A DNA stretch of 64,000 nucleotides from positions 19,488,816-19,552,815 of the forward strand of contig JAQNBH010000007.1 of the NCBI GenBank assembly GCA_028752905.1. The letters are read 5' to 3'. The notes under the pieces were generated by a model that was not told where the DNA came from, made no database searches, and saw only the letters and a list, made by a program, of their open reading frames with translations. Both the position numbers and the translations under genes were made by a program. Positions 1-10,002 of this stretch are shown here, piece by piece. Source of the stretch: Cladorhizidae sp. MBARI D1340-BT2 (lineage: Eukaryota > Porifera > Demospongiae > Poecilosclerida > Cladorhizidae). The first letter of the stretch is position 1; the number at the start of each line of letters is the position of its first letter.

Positions 1-388
1 GGTGAAGAGAGTGCAGCAAACACTGGTGAGCGCTGCATTCAGCATCAAGGGGTCAGCCAAGCAATAATTCTTACCAAAACATTATGCTCATGATGTATTT
101 TGAATCTAATACCTATTCTCATATATTTGATTTTATGTACTATAATTATGGAATTTAATAATGGTCACGTTATTTATAGAAAAGTATTCTTGAAAGATTT
201 GTAATTTCATTATGTTAACTGAGAGTTTGTTGATAATTGTGATCTGTCAACATTTTATAGCCATAAACACATAGTAAACATCTTCCAATGACAACACACA
301 AACATTATACATATCTCGGAGTTTATTTGGGGAACTTGCTATAATTATTATAGTTACTCTTATTTTTATCATTCTACTTTTATTTTAT

Positions 389-444
389 TGGTGGCTTCCT
401 CCCATGGGTTAATGGACATCCTATTTTGTGGGAGGAAGCCACCA
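389..444. repeat. Short hairpin, 16-bp stem
   Basis: GGTGGCTTCCTCCCA at 390-404 is followed about 24 bases later by its exact reverse complement at 429-443, and 389/444 also pair. It could be a small foldback element or a transcript hairpin; nothing else identifies it. Confidence 0.6.
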
Positions 445-633
445 TCTTGGACCCACACAGAAGACAGAAGGAACTGCTAGTGAAGCATAACAGCCTAGCA
501 CCAAAGTGTGAGCAGTTCAATCAAGATGCTGGAACGCATTTGCCTGGCTACTGTGGAGCCACTCTCAAGAGCCTGAACTTGAAGCCATGACCACCATAAT
601 TATTCTTATTTGTTTATTATCTTAAAATCACCT

Positions 634-764
634 TCTCAATAATCATCAAATTGTATTCACTTGACATTTCTACTAGATGCTCTAGCATTTATTACGAATC
701 GCCAAAGGCTAGAGTATGTAGTCGAAACGTCAAGTGAATACAATTTGAAGTTCATTATTGAGAA
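634..764. repeat. Foldback (MITE-like) repeat
   Basis: The two arms (about 634-686 and 709-764) are near-complementary inversions containing AAATTGTATTCACTTGAC and its reverse complement. The loop side carries CTAGATGCTCTAGC. A related foldback lies at 19862-19983, a half copy at about 22011-22080, and the loop motif recurs at about 43050 and 43190. This points to a dispersed family rather than a gene. No target duplication was resolved. Confidence 0.65.
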
Positions 765-1239
765 TGTGTATTTTAATGTTATTATGTCAACTGAGAGTTT
801 ATTGAGAGATTATTATAATTATTATCATTATTACTGTTATATTTAAAACACAATAATTTTGGACTAAGCTACGTGAAAGTTAATATCTAGTGTAGTAGCT
901 TTCTCTATCTTTCTGAAGCTAAGTTGGTTGATAGTGGCTAATGATAATCTAGGCCTGAGTCATGATGGCATTTTGGCTAGAGCCAATAAGATAAGCCATT
1001 GGATATATAGGCACTTTCTAGATATTATGCCTTATAACTATGGCAAGGTATTGATATAGAGCACTGGTAAATTGGTATAGTGATGACTCATGTAATAAGC
1101 CTATTGATCAATTGGTATCATTTTTCCTTATCCTAGATAAAAAAATTGGAGTGACACATGCAGAACCTTTAAGTGGAAGCCAATGGATAGATGAGTGCAC
1201 AGTTCAATTATAAACACAGAGGCTTTTTTGTTGCTGTAA

Positions 1240-1560
1240 GATAAGACGGGCACGAAAGAATAAGCCAAGATCTGTTACATGTGGTTGTGTAATACATTTA
1301 GATTTATGGTATACTAAGGTGATTTGATATTTGATTTTAGCGTGAAACATTTGGTGAAGGTGCATGTGTGGGCTGGAATAAGAAAAAAGTATCTTTGATG
1401 GTATTTTTGTTCGAATTCTTCACCAGACACTTTTACCTTTCATGAAGGATGTTTGCTCCCATCACTGCTTCATTCTGGATACTGACCCCAAACATACATC
1501 CAGGCTGGCTAAGGATTTGAACATTTGAAGTTGTTCCAGTTTGCAAAACTTCGTAGTATT
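1240..1560 (+). pseudogene. Tc1/mariner transposase remnant
   Basis: Translated pieces resemble the central part of Tc1-type transposases: a KHLVKVHVWAGI segment at about 1343-1380 and a TDPKHTSRLAKDF segment at about 1491-1517. The second matches the characteristic Tc1 DPKHTS motif around the second catalytic aspartate. Stops and frameshifts separate the pieces, and neither the N-terminal helix-turn-helix nor the terminal repeats were found. It is an old, inactive relic. Identification rests on motif recognition only. Confidence 0.6.
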
Positions 1561-1965
1561 TGGGTGTTAATGGAAGTGTTTTTTAAATATTTATATTATT
1601 ATGACAACGATTATTTCAAAACAGTTATCGAACAAGTCCAGTCCTGACCGGGACCGACACTGATCCCACCACCACAGATGCTAGAGAGCGAAGAACTATA
1701 TTATTATCCTCTTCTTCCATGACAGGCTTGAATTCTTCCTCCAGCTCCTCATTGGTTGCCTGGTAACTACATTTCAAAACAGTAAATCACACCTGAATTT
1801 TATTTGATTTAAAGAATTATCTTTCAAAGTTACCAATATCTGAACTCTTGCCTTTGTATACCATCCTCCCTGCCTTGACCTCACAGTCGGGGAGCCCCCT
1901 AAGACATTGCTGCTTGGTAGACCCGACACAGAATTTTAATTCTGCCAGAATACTAAACATAATGT

Positions 1966-2122
1966 GAGGTGACAGCAGCAGACATTCCTGATAATTTATG
2001 GTCAGTGAGGTGTCAACTACACATTCCTGGTAGTATGAGGTGACAACAGTGCACATTCTTGATAATTTGTGGTCAGTGAGGTGTCAAATACACATTCCTG
2101 ATCATGTGAGGTGTCAACAGTT
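1966..2122. repeat. Imperfect tandem repeat, about 70-bp unit
   Basis: Two diverged copies of a unit containing ACATTCCTGATAATTT, then GTGGTCAGTGAGGTGTCAA and ACACATTCCTG follow each other. The short minus-strand frame over this stretch appears to be chance. Confidence 0.5.
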
Positions 2123-3887
2123 CAATACCAAGAACAGTGGAGAGCACTCCAGCAATATGTATTCTCATCCTTTTCCTGTCCATGCAGAGCTCCTCTAGTG
2201 TGTGGCTCTGTGGTGGAGCTGATACATACCTACACTGTGAACAGGACAGTTTGGCAGGCAGTCTGTAATTATATTCCTAGCTTTAGAACTTGAAAGTCCT
2301 TGTGATAATTATCATTGCAATTATGATAATTTACCCTCTTTGGAACTGTTGAAACCAGCAATCAGGTTTCTTAATGTAGGGTTTGGGGACCCAGGCACCT
2401 GGCATTAAGTCAGGGTTTCCCTAAAACGTTGGTGGATCAGCTTATGCCAAGTGTCAACCAACAATATGTGCCAAAACAATGTTCCAGTTGAATTCCATTA
2501 ATTAACGTTTCTTAGCAACACTGAACCAACACCGTTTAACAACCATAGCTGTAAGATGGAGAAAAACTCCTTTTGAATGGTGCAGATTTTTTCCCTCCCA
2601 GTTTCAAACATATTCGCGGTTCTATTTCCTTGCCCTCATGCTTCAACTTCTATCAGTTTCATGCTCCGGCTTATTCCAGTTTCTTTGTCGTTCTGCTGCC
2701 TTTCACTACTTGTACTTTTCATCTCTGCAGTGGAAGGTCATCGATATTAATTTATGCCCAGCCTTGGAGGAAGAAATACAGGAGCATATGAAGCAGAGCG
2801 ATGAAACAACTGTTGACTAGGTCTAGTATCTGCTTCAGCCCAAGCTAGGGCTACAACATTTCACTGCATGTGGTGCAGGATTGCTCTCTCTATTATCAGC
2901 TCATCAGACACACAAACCAGGTAAGCTGTCTGTCATTTCTAAAGCTTGCTAAGCTTAGTCTAGCTAATTTAAATGGACAACTTGGTTTAAGCGTACTGTT
3001 TATAAGCTGGTTTGATTTTAAGGAAGCTTGAATGATTAGCTTATTCTAAATTTGAAGGATTAAGCCTTTAAGACTGGCTCGGAGTTGCTTGGTGGCTTGA
3101 AGGAGCTTAACACAGGCTAAGACTTTTAGAAGTCTTAGCTAATCTTGGCTACTAAGCTTACTCCTTAGCATGAGTCAGTGAAACCTTCAATTTCCAAATC
3201 TTAAAGGTTAAGTAATCTTACAATAATATCTCCCCCCTCTTCTACCTTTCCAGATGAAAAGATTGGAGTGAACATGGGATTTTCTTGGGGAGGTGACTTG
3301 TGTGCTTAGAGGACATTATATGGACTTATGAATGGGGTCAAACTCAACGTCCATAGACTGCACTCACTTCTTCCAAGGATTATTGAACTAGATGGAGCAC
3401 CAACTGGCTGTTGAATGTTGTTGTACTTATTCACTGGTGGTTGATTCAAAATTACTATCACTTTTGTTCACTGGTAGCAAGATTGCAATGACAACTGAAC
3501 ATGCATAACTAAACTTTCAAGGCTTATCATCGCAAGGTTTATGTAGGGTTGTAAAGTCTACAACAAGGACTATTCAATTGACTTTGATAATTTGTGAAGC
3601 ATGGTCTCTTATTTTAATGCTAAACTACAAGTATTTGTGTGTCTCAGTGTGTGTACACCATTTCTCTGACATTTGAAGCTTATGAATTCTCCTTGTTGTA
3701 GTGTTTATTAAAAAGACATTTTCATATAGTGTGAGATACTGTCACAGCTATAAAACTAACACTAGTGTATACATACATAATTTTCCATGTCATTGCAAGT
3801 TTTGCAAGTGTAAACACTTTTATGTTTGTTGGATTCCCATACATGCTCAAATTCAATAAGCTCTGAGAAGAGTAGGTGGTTGGATAC
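2123..3887. other. Non-coding stretch, no gene recognised
   Basis: Short overlapping frames at about 2573-2820 have no recognisable domain. From about 2940 to 3180 the sequence is rich in AGCTTAGCT-like low-complexity words. Confidence 0.4.
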
Positions 3888-4077
3888 TAGAGAATAGCGC
3901 TCACGCATTTGTCAAGAGGACGGCAGAGGATATAAACATCATACAAACATTAACAATGTAGGCAACTTATGCCGTGCATGGTGCGTGCGCATGCGTTAGG
4001 TAAGGGGTCGTAAGTATACAATGTTATATACAATGTTATACATGGATATTGTCTATGTCCGAGTCGGTTATCCTCTA
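3888..4077 (-). repeat. 3' LTR of the Gypsy element
   Basis: The 190-bp LTR starts TAGAGGATAA and ends CTATTCTCTA in element sense, so its ends are an imperfect inversion (TAGAG...CTCTA) rather than the usual TG...CA. The gag-pol stop codon is the first three bases of this LTR (4075-4077). Confidence 0.9.
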
Positions 4078-7000
4078 CCTCCCCCAAGTAGGCTGTAGGG
4101 CTACTGGTGATGAATCGACGAGTTCAATGGCCGTACCTGTCAACGGGTTTGGGCCCCTCTTGCTTCGACGAAGTATGACAGGTGGTGGTGGCATGCGGTT
4201 AAGGGTGTTGCCAGCGGTTGGTTTACCCCGCAGTAACTGTGGACGATGGGGGGTCTTGGCCACGGAGGCATAGGAGCGTGTCAGTGACTGGTCGGGCGTC
4301 GTCTGGGTCGCCGGGGTGGCCAGCACTGGTAGCCTGGGTGTCACGGTCGTCGGCGTAGTTGGATGGGAAACCGGTGTGGTGGGTGGCGGGGTTGGGGTCG
4401 TAGGTTGAGGAAGAGCCGGTGTGGCGATTGCGAGTGGTTGGACTGGCGCCAGGGGTGTCTGGTTGGTAGGGCTGGTATGGGGCGTCTGCACCGGTGGGGT
4501 GTAGTGGGTGTCGGGAAGTGGCCGTTGAGCTGGGTGGGCATCCTTGTAATGTAGGGGGGTGTACTTCCGAAGGTACCTCCTATTCCGCGTAGTGAGGCGG
4601 CCTGATCCATCAGTACGCACTGCGTACTGGTGGAACTGAAGTACCTCCACCACAGTGCCGCTCTTGTCCCATTTGGTGGGGTGGCGGCCGGTCTGGTTCT
4701 GCACCAGTACTGTGTCACCACACTTCAATGGGCTGAGTCCTTGTGAATGCTCGTCCCATCGGGCGCGGCCGTCAATGCGCCGTTTCGAGAGGGCTCTCTC
4801 TCTCTGATCCGTTCTGATGTCCCACTCCTGGTGGGGTCGGAATCGCTGAGGGATCCCTGGGAGCAAATCCCTTGTGGCGCGACCGAAGAGGCATACTGCA
4901 GGGGATATCCCGGTGTCCTGGCTCGGGCCGTTTCTGTACTGCAGGAGGGCTCGGTGGAACGCGTTGTCGAGGCTGCCTCCAGCTCCAGTGTTGCCGGCTA
5001 TTATTCGTTTGACCGTCTTGACGGCCACCTCGGCTCTGCAGTTACTGTGTGGGTTATAGGCGGATGAAACACGGTGGTGGACGCCCCATGTCTGCAGGAA
5101 CTCCCGTGTGGAATGGGCGGTGAACTCCGGGCCTCCGTCTGTGGTTAGGGTGTCCGGGATCCCAAAGGTGGAGAAGGTCTCTCTCAGGATGCGGGTTAAT
5201 CCAGTGGCTCCATTATGTGCTGGTGTCACGATTGGCCATCCAGAGTATCGGTCGACCAACACCAAGTACGCCGATCCTTCGTGGTGGAAGAAGTCGGCGC
5301 AAATGTGTTGGAAGGGATACTCCGGGTCGATTGGCGTGATAGATGGCATGGCCGCTTGGGAGGGCGCGTTGCCATTGCAAATTGGGCATTGATTGCGGGT
5401 TTTGGCGATGTCAGCATTAATGTGAGGCCAGAAGATTGATGTCTTGGCCCGGGCCGTCATGCCGCTGGTACCCTGATGGGCTGCGTGTAGGGCATCGAGG
5501 CAGGGTTGTCGTAGGGATGTTGGGACCACAATCCTTGTGCCTAAGCAAATGACTCCGTCAATGACGGTCATGTCTCCCATCTGTGGGTGGTAGTCCCTGA
5601 TTTCTGGTGGCATCATTGATTTCTCGAGGGGAGTGCCTTCCTCTATGATCCACATCAGGTCTTGGAGTTGCTGATCCGTCGCAGTTGCGCTCTGCAGTGA
5701 TTCCCAGGATATTGGAATATGGGACACTGCAGCGCACATGGCGGTAGTTAGGCCCATGTCATCCTGGTCGGTGGGGTAGGTGGTGGAGATGGTGGCAGAG
5801 ATGGACTTCCCGATAGGGGAGCAGGACGGGTTAGTCAGGTGTGAGTCGTCCTGTAGCTGCATTCGGGTTGGCTGCTTGGTCCCGGATGGGTGGCGTGAGA
5901 GTGCGTCACTGGTGAGGTTCCTCACACCAGGGATGTACACCATCCGGAAGCGGTACCGCAGCGTCTTCTCTTTCAGATTGCGAAGACGGGGGTTTGCTAT
6001 GTCCTCCAGGCAGCGGTCCCCGAAGAGTTTAAGAAGGGGCTTGTGGTCGACCGCGATGCTCAGGTTTTTACAGCCCAATACAAAGTGACGTGTCTTGTCC
6101 AGGGCGTCGGCGACAGCCAGGGCCTCCCCTTCCACCGGAGCATACCGAGACTCGGCCGGGTGGGTGAATCTGGAGCCCACTAGTGTGACCTTCCAGCCCT
6201 CCTGGCAACAGAGTACTTCCAAGGATGGGCACTGGCAGTGTTTCTGGAACAGCCAGTACCCGATCCCGTCCTTGGACCAGTCTGTTGCCAGGCAGGTCGG
6301 GCGGTCTTTGTTGAAGATGGTTACCCCCTCTCTGATCCGCTCACAGATCTCCAGCTTCGAGGCTTTGAATGCCTGGTCGAGGGGTTCGGTCCACATAAAT
6401 GTAACAGATGGTTTCAGCAGGCTCCTAAAGGGGCTCATGATTGCTGCCATCGAGAAGGTGTACGCGACCTGGTTGACTAGGCCGAACCAGGCACGTACGT
6501 CTGTGATGTTGGTTGGTGTTGGGAAATCTGTGATTGCCTCAAGGTACTTGGTGGCTGGCTTGACTTCTTTCTTGGTGATGGTGAAGCCCGCGAATTCCAC
6601 CTCGTCCTTTGCAAAGTGAAATTTGCGGGGGTTCAGGGTAATTCCATTCACCGCACAGATTTCGAGCCATTCAGCCGCCCGGTGGAATGCCTCCTCGATA
6701 GTAGTTGACCAGAGGAGGGCGTCGTCTATGCACTTCGTCTTGTGCTGTAAGTGGGCGACGAGGGCATCATATCGTGCGGTGTAGGCGTCCCCAGATGCAA
6801 TGTACCCCTGTGGGGCCGAGCAGTAACGATACCTGCCCCAAGGGGTAATGAATGTGGTGAAGTGCCGGTCACGTGTATCAAGGGCAACGGAGTGGTATCC
6901 GTTCCATGCATCAAATATCGTCTTCTTTGTATTGGCCGGGACGGCTCGTGCCTGGTGGAAGGGGGATGCACAGTGGTGTGTCTCCCGGGTGGCGTGCTGG

Positions 7001-9234
7001 TTCAGGGCCTGAAAGTCGATGGTCCGTCTAAGTGAACCGTTTTTCTTTGTGCATATCACCATGCGGTGGCACCAAGTGACGGGCGTACCCAGGGGAACCT
7101 TCTCCAGCACGCCGAGTCTCACATCGCGATCGAGGCCAGCCTTCACCTCCTCTTGCCAGTGCACAGGGATATCTATGGGTGTGTGGCACGGCTTTGGGCT
7201 GGCTGACGGGTCGATCTTGAGGGAGAGTGGTGGTCCAGACATCATGGGTAGCGTCTGCTGTTCGCAGACATTGAAAGCGCTACTGGCATAGAGGTCCAGC
7301 AGGTGTTTCTCGAGCTTCTCCCTGTTCGCCTCTGTGGCTGGGTAGGGGAGTGTGGTTGGTCTGGGTGGTGGTTGGGATCTGGGTGGGCATGAGCAGGTTC
7401 TTGGGTGCTCGTTGTGGGTGCCCGTGGTGCTGCGCATGCCTGTTTGGGGTTCTCCTCCCCCCGATCGCCTATCTTGGGGCATGGTGGTAGTTATTGGATC
7501 ATCTCCCTTTGCCCTCTTGAAGGGTCGGTCAATGGCATGTAGGCATGCGGTGTTGGTACGTGCGGGGTGACCGTGTGTTGGGAGGCCAGGGTGTGTGCCC
7601 ATGGGTGTGGATAGTGGGAATCCGCTGGATATGAGCCCGAGGTCCATGCAAGTCGTCATGCTTAGGTAGAGCTTGGTGGCGATGTTGCTGATATATACCA
7701 TCTGTCGGGTAGAGTGGCCTGATGCCTTCACACAGATGCGTATAAGGGCGGCTCCGATGATGGGGAGGTTTGTTCCGCTTGCCGAGTGCATTATGAGGCA
7801 CGCCGGGATGAGATCCTGCTCTTTGAGTCGTAGGGATGCCATCAGTTGGGGTCCAGCCAGGCAGCTTTGACAGCCGGTGTCCGCTAGTGCCGTGGTGGCG
7901 ACTTGGTGGGTCTCATGTCTCAAGGTGTGGCCGTGGGTCCTGAAGTCCTCGGCACATGTGGACACGAGGACTTCTATGTTAGGTTGGGGGGGAGAGCGTC
8001 TCTGGTGCCAAGTCTGTGAGGATGAGTCCCAGGCTTGATGGGGGAGAGCTCCTTCAGCCATTGTGTCAATGCGTTCTGAGACTGCATTCTCGAATTCGAG
8101 GGTCTGCCAGCACATGCTGGGATAGTGGTTCGTCTTCGAGCACGATGTGCATGTGGTCCCGAATGCCGGGCATTGGAGGCGGCGGATAGCCGTTCTCTCC
8201 TGTTCACCGTGGCCTGTGAGGCCACAGTAGAGGCAGACTGCCTTGTTGGGCTGGTTGGGTCTGGGTGGGGGGTTTGTGCTCTGGCCCCTGGTCTGCGGTG
8301 AACGCTGGTTGGGGTGGCTCCCTCTGGGCTGGGTTGGGTGTGGTGGTGGGGTGGCTCGGGGTCTCATGTTGTTGGGCTTGGGTGTGGGAGGGGTCATGTG
8401 GGGGGTGGGGCGCCTTAGTGTGTGCCTGTATCTACTCACTAGAGCCTCACCCCCATCTCCCTGGTCTTCAATCCCGTGGGTTGCAGTGGGAGTGGTCATC
8501 GTCACTGCCGACCTCTTCCCGGCTGTCCTGACCTCAACGAACCGGATGGCCTCTTCTACAGTCATGTTTTGATTGGGATCTTTGAGGAGGTCCTCCTGGA
8601 TCTCAGCATCTGCTAACCCGACACAAATCTGGTCGGCAACCCGTTCCTCCCCTTGGTTGGAGATGGCTTCACAGTTGGTGCACTTTTTTGTGAACCTGCA
8701 TACCTCCGCCTGTCCCCGAAGGCGGGCTGCAAAAGATCTCACGGTCTCTCCACGGTCTTGCATCATCCGAGAGAGGGCCACCCTGGCGACTTTGGGGTTC
8801 TCCTCCCTCACAGCGAGCTCTCGGATTGCCTTCAGGAGATCGCCCTCTTCCATGTCCTCAATGGGTACGGGACCAACTGCATTGCGGGTCACATCCCTCC
8901 TTAGTTTCTGCTCGCAGCATTCAAGGAGTTGAACACTGATGTCCCGTCCAGCCAGATGGACTGCCTGGGAGTAGGCCTTCCAGCGCGTGACGAAGTAGGA
9001 CCATCCTTCTGTGGTCCCCCCTGGTGCGATCTCTGGTCGTCGGACTGGGGCAGGTTTGGCCCTTGGTGCATTCGTGTGCACAGAGGCATGGGTGGTCAAC
9101 ACTGCTGCGGCCACCACTGGTGGCATGTCAGCCGCTGTTGCAAAGTCGCAGCCCACGATAGGACATCGGACCGCCATAAGGCGGGTGGGCGTTAAATGGA
9201 GAGGATGGCGAAACGAATGCTCTGGTGTCTCCAA
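4075..9234 (-). CDS. Gag-Pol polyprotein of Gypsy element
   Basis: A single 1719-residue ORF encodes the structural and replication proteins. In order: an N-terminal C2H2-like finger (about residues 24-53); Gag; a CCHC knuckle (CTSCSKTNHYPSMC, about 365); aspartic protease with a DTG triad (about 452); reverse transcriptase with CIDD at about 835 in place of the usual YxDD; RNase H (TDWSKDG, about 983); integrase HHCC zinc-binding region (about 1248-1285) and a DDE core (D about 1315, D about 1370, E about 1398); then a basic GPY/F-like region and a Pro/Thr-rich tail. The order PR-RT-RH-IN is the normal Gypsy order. No chromodomain is evident. The start is the first ATG after the primer site. 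The stop lies in the 3' LTR. There is no frameshift between gag and pol, as in Tf1. It looks capable of encoding a full set of proteins. Confidence 0.93.
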   Translation of the reverse strand: METPEHSFRHPLHLTPTRLMAVRCPIVGCDFATAADMPPVVAAAVLTTHASVHTNAPRAKPAPVRRPEIAPGGTTEGWSYFVTRWKAYSQAVHLAGRDISVQLLECCEQKLRRDVTRNAVGPVPIEDMEEGDLLKAIRELAVREENPKVARVALSRMMQDRGETVRSFAARLRGQAEVCRFTKKCTNCEAISNQGEERVADQICVGLADAEIQEDLLKDPNQNMTVEEAIRFVEVRTAGKRSAVTMTTPTATHGIEDQGDGGEALVSRYRHTLRRPTPHMTPPTPKPNNMRPRATPPPHPTQPRGSHPNQRSPQTRGQSTNPPPRPNQPNKAVCLYCGLTGHGEQERTAIRRLQCPAFGTTCTSCSKTNHYPSMCWQTLEFENAVSERIDTMAEGALPHQAWDSSSQTWHQRRSPPQPNIEVLVSTCAEDFRTHGHTLRHETHQVATTALADTGCQSCLAGPQLMASLRLKEQDLIPACLIMHSASGTNLPIIGAALIRICVKASGHSTRQMVYISNIATKLYLSMTTCMDLGLISSGFPLSTPMGTHPGLPTHGHPARTNTACLHAIDRPFKRAKGDDPITTTMPQDRRSGGGEPQTGMRSTTGTHNEHPRTCSCPPRSQPPPRPTTLPYPATEANREKLEKHLLDLYASSAFNVCEQQTLPMMSGPPLSLKIDPSASPKPCHTPIDIPVHWQEEVKAGLDRDVRLGVLEKVPLGTPVTWCHRMVICTKKNGSLRRTIDFQALNQHATRETHHCASPFHQARAVPANTKKTIFDAWNGYHSVALDTRDRHFTTFITPWGRYRYCSAPQGYIASGDAYTARYDALVAHLQHKTKCIDDALLWSTTIEEAFHRAAEWLEICAVNGITLNPRKFHFAKDEVEFAGFTITKKEVKPATKYLEAITDFPTPTNITDVRAWFGLVNQVAYTFSMAAIMSPFRSLLKPSVTFMWTEPLDQAFKASKLEICERIREGVTIFNKDRPTCLATDWSKDGIGYWLFQKHCQCPSLEVLCCQEGWKVTLVGSRFTHPAESRYAPVEGEALAVADALDKTRHFVLGCKNLSIAVDHKPLLKLFGDRCLEDIANPRLRNLKEKTLRYRFRMVYIPGVRNLTSDALSRHPSGTKQPTRMQLQDDSHLTNPSCSPIGKSISATISTTYPTDQDDMGLTTAMCAAVSHIPISWESLQSATATDQQLQDLMWIIEEGTPLEKSMMPPEIRDYHPQMGDMTVIDGVICLGTRIVVPTSLRQPCLDALHAAHQGTSGMTARAKTSIFWPHINADIAKTRNQCPICNGNAPSQAAMPSITPIDPEYPFQHICADFFHHEGSAYLVLVDRYSGWPIVTPAHNGATGLTRILRETFSTFGIPDTLTTDGGPEFTAHSTREFLQTWGVHHRVSSAYNPHSNCRAEVAVKTVKRIIAGNTGAGGSLDNAFHRALLQYRNGPSQDTGISPAVCLFGRATRDLLPGIPQRFRPHQEWDIRTDQRERALSKRRIDGRARWDEHSQGLSPLKCGDTVLVQNQTGRHPTKWDKSGTVVEVLQFHQYAVRTDGSGRLTTRNRRYLRKYTPLHYKDAHPAQRPLPDTHYTPPVQTPHTSPTNQTPLAPVQPLAIATPALPQPTTPTPPPTTPVSHPTTPTTVTPRLPVLATPATQTTPDQSLTRSYASVAKTPHRPQLLRGKPTAGNTLNRMPPPPVILRRSKRGPNPLTGTAIELVDSSPVALQPTWGR
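4078..4088 (-). promoter_or_regulatory. Polypurine tract
   Basis: In element sense GGGGGAGG abuts the 3' LTR. This is where plus-strand DNA synthesis would be primed. It overlaps the last codons of the gag-pol ORF. Confidence 0.75.
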
Positions 9235-9268
9235 CTTGCTCTGCTACTCTAACAGAGGCTATGAAAAG

Positions 9269-9283
9269 ATAAGTTGCCTACAT
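9269..9283 (-). promoter_or_regulatory. Self-priming type primer-binding site
   Basis: The 14 bases directly after the 5' LTR, TGTAGGCAACTTAT in element sense, are perfectly complementary to ATAAGTTGCCTACA inside the LTR; including the boundary base the inverted match is 15 bp (9269-9283 against 9351-9365). In Tf1/sushi retrotransposons the 5' end of the element's own RNA folds back on such a site to prime reverse transcription in place of a tRNA. The arrangement here is the same. The mechanism in this element is inferred. Confidence 0.75.
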
Positions 9284-9472
9284 AGAGAATAGCGCTCACG
9301 CATTTGTCAAGAGGACGGCAGAGGATATAAACATCATACAAACATTAACAATGTAGGCAACTTATGCCGTGCATGGTGCGTGCGCATGCGTTAGGTAAGG
9401 GGTCGTAAGTATACAATGTTATATACAATGTTATACATGGATATTGTCTATGTCCGAGTCGGTTATCCTCTA
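9283..9472 (-). repeat. 5' LTR of the Gypsy element
   Basis: I see no difference from the copy at 3888-4077. In element sense it contains ATAAGTTGCCTACAT (9365 down to 9351), which is the exact complement of the sequence directly downstream of the LTR. A likely transcription start is therefore near 9365. Confidence 0.9.
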
Positions 9473-9571
9473 GATACCAGTGAATGTAGCAGAGAAGTGG
9501 ACCAATATCATTATGTGTTGGTCGATGGGGCCATCAAAGATACCATAGAAGTCTAAGGTCGTGTTGCATGT

Positions 9572-10002
9572 TGTCAGGCAAATACTTCTACTATCTCTAA
9601 GTAGTCTAGTATCCTGCGACGCCTAAACAACAAAACTCTGTCTAAGCCACTTTCCTGTTGTCTCCCACTCACGAAGAGTATAATTAAGAGCTGTAGGTTT
9701 AAATACTTAAAAAATATAAACATAAATAAATAGTGCTAAATAATCATACACTAGTCTCAAACCAATAATAATTATGTATGTCTCAAAACTAAACTAGCTC
9801 AGTTTACGCTATACGTCTAAAACTCGCTATCTCTGTTCGCTCGCTCCTAACTCCTCTCTTCCATTTCTCATAGTTTACTCTTGACCATGCGCGGGCATGG
9901 ACTTGTTCAACCAATCAGTACTCCCGTATTCGACTCTGAAGGCTTCCTGGTCGTTAACGGAGTAATAATCTTTGTCATACATATAGGAGTCAATGTCTGA
10001 CA
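9572..10002 (-). repeat. 3' LTR of Gmr1-like element
   Basis: A 431-bp LTR. In element sense it starts TGTCAGACATTG just after a purine run (AAAGGGAGA) and ends TTTGCCTGACA. The pol ORF continues about 42 codons into it. Confidence 0.85.

Larger units (their letters stand above)
1..1239. other. Non-coding stretch with two hairpin repeats
   Basis: AT-rich sequence in which I see no supported gene. It contains a short perfect hairpin (390-444) and a foldback repeat (634-764), listed separately. The only open frame here is the foldback itself read through. Confidence 0.5.
3888..9472 (-). mobile_element. Complete Ty3/Gypsy LTR retrotransposon
   Basis: A 5585-bp element with two 190-bp direct repeats (3888-4077 and 9283-9472) that look identical by eye. 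It is flanked on both sides by GATAC, a 5-bp target duplication (3883-3887 and 9473-9477). It carries one uninterrupted gag-pol ORF on the minus strand, a polypurine tract touching the 3' LTR and a primer site touching the 5' LTR. Identical LTRs and an open ORF imply recent insertion. Its GC content is clearly higher than the AT-rich surroundings. Confidence 0.95.

Noticed and set aside
4049..9292. Many plus-strand frames of 60-174 codons across 4.0-9.3 kb
   Set aside because: They lie opposite the 1719-codon gag-pol ORF, whose high GC content keeps the other frames open; none shows a domain.
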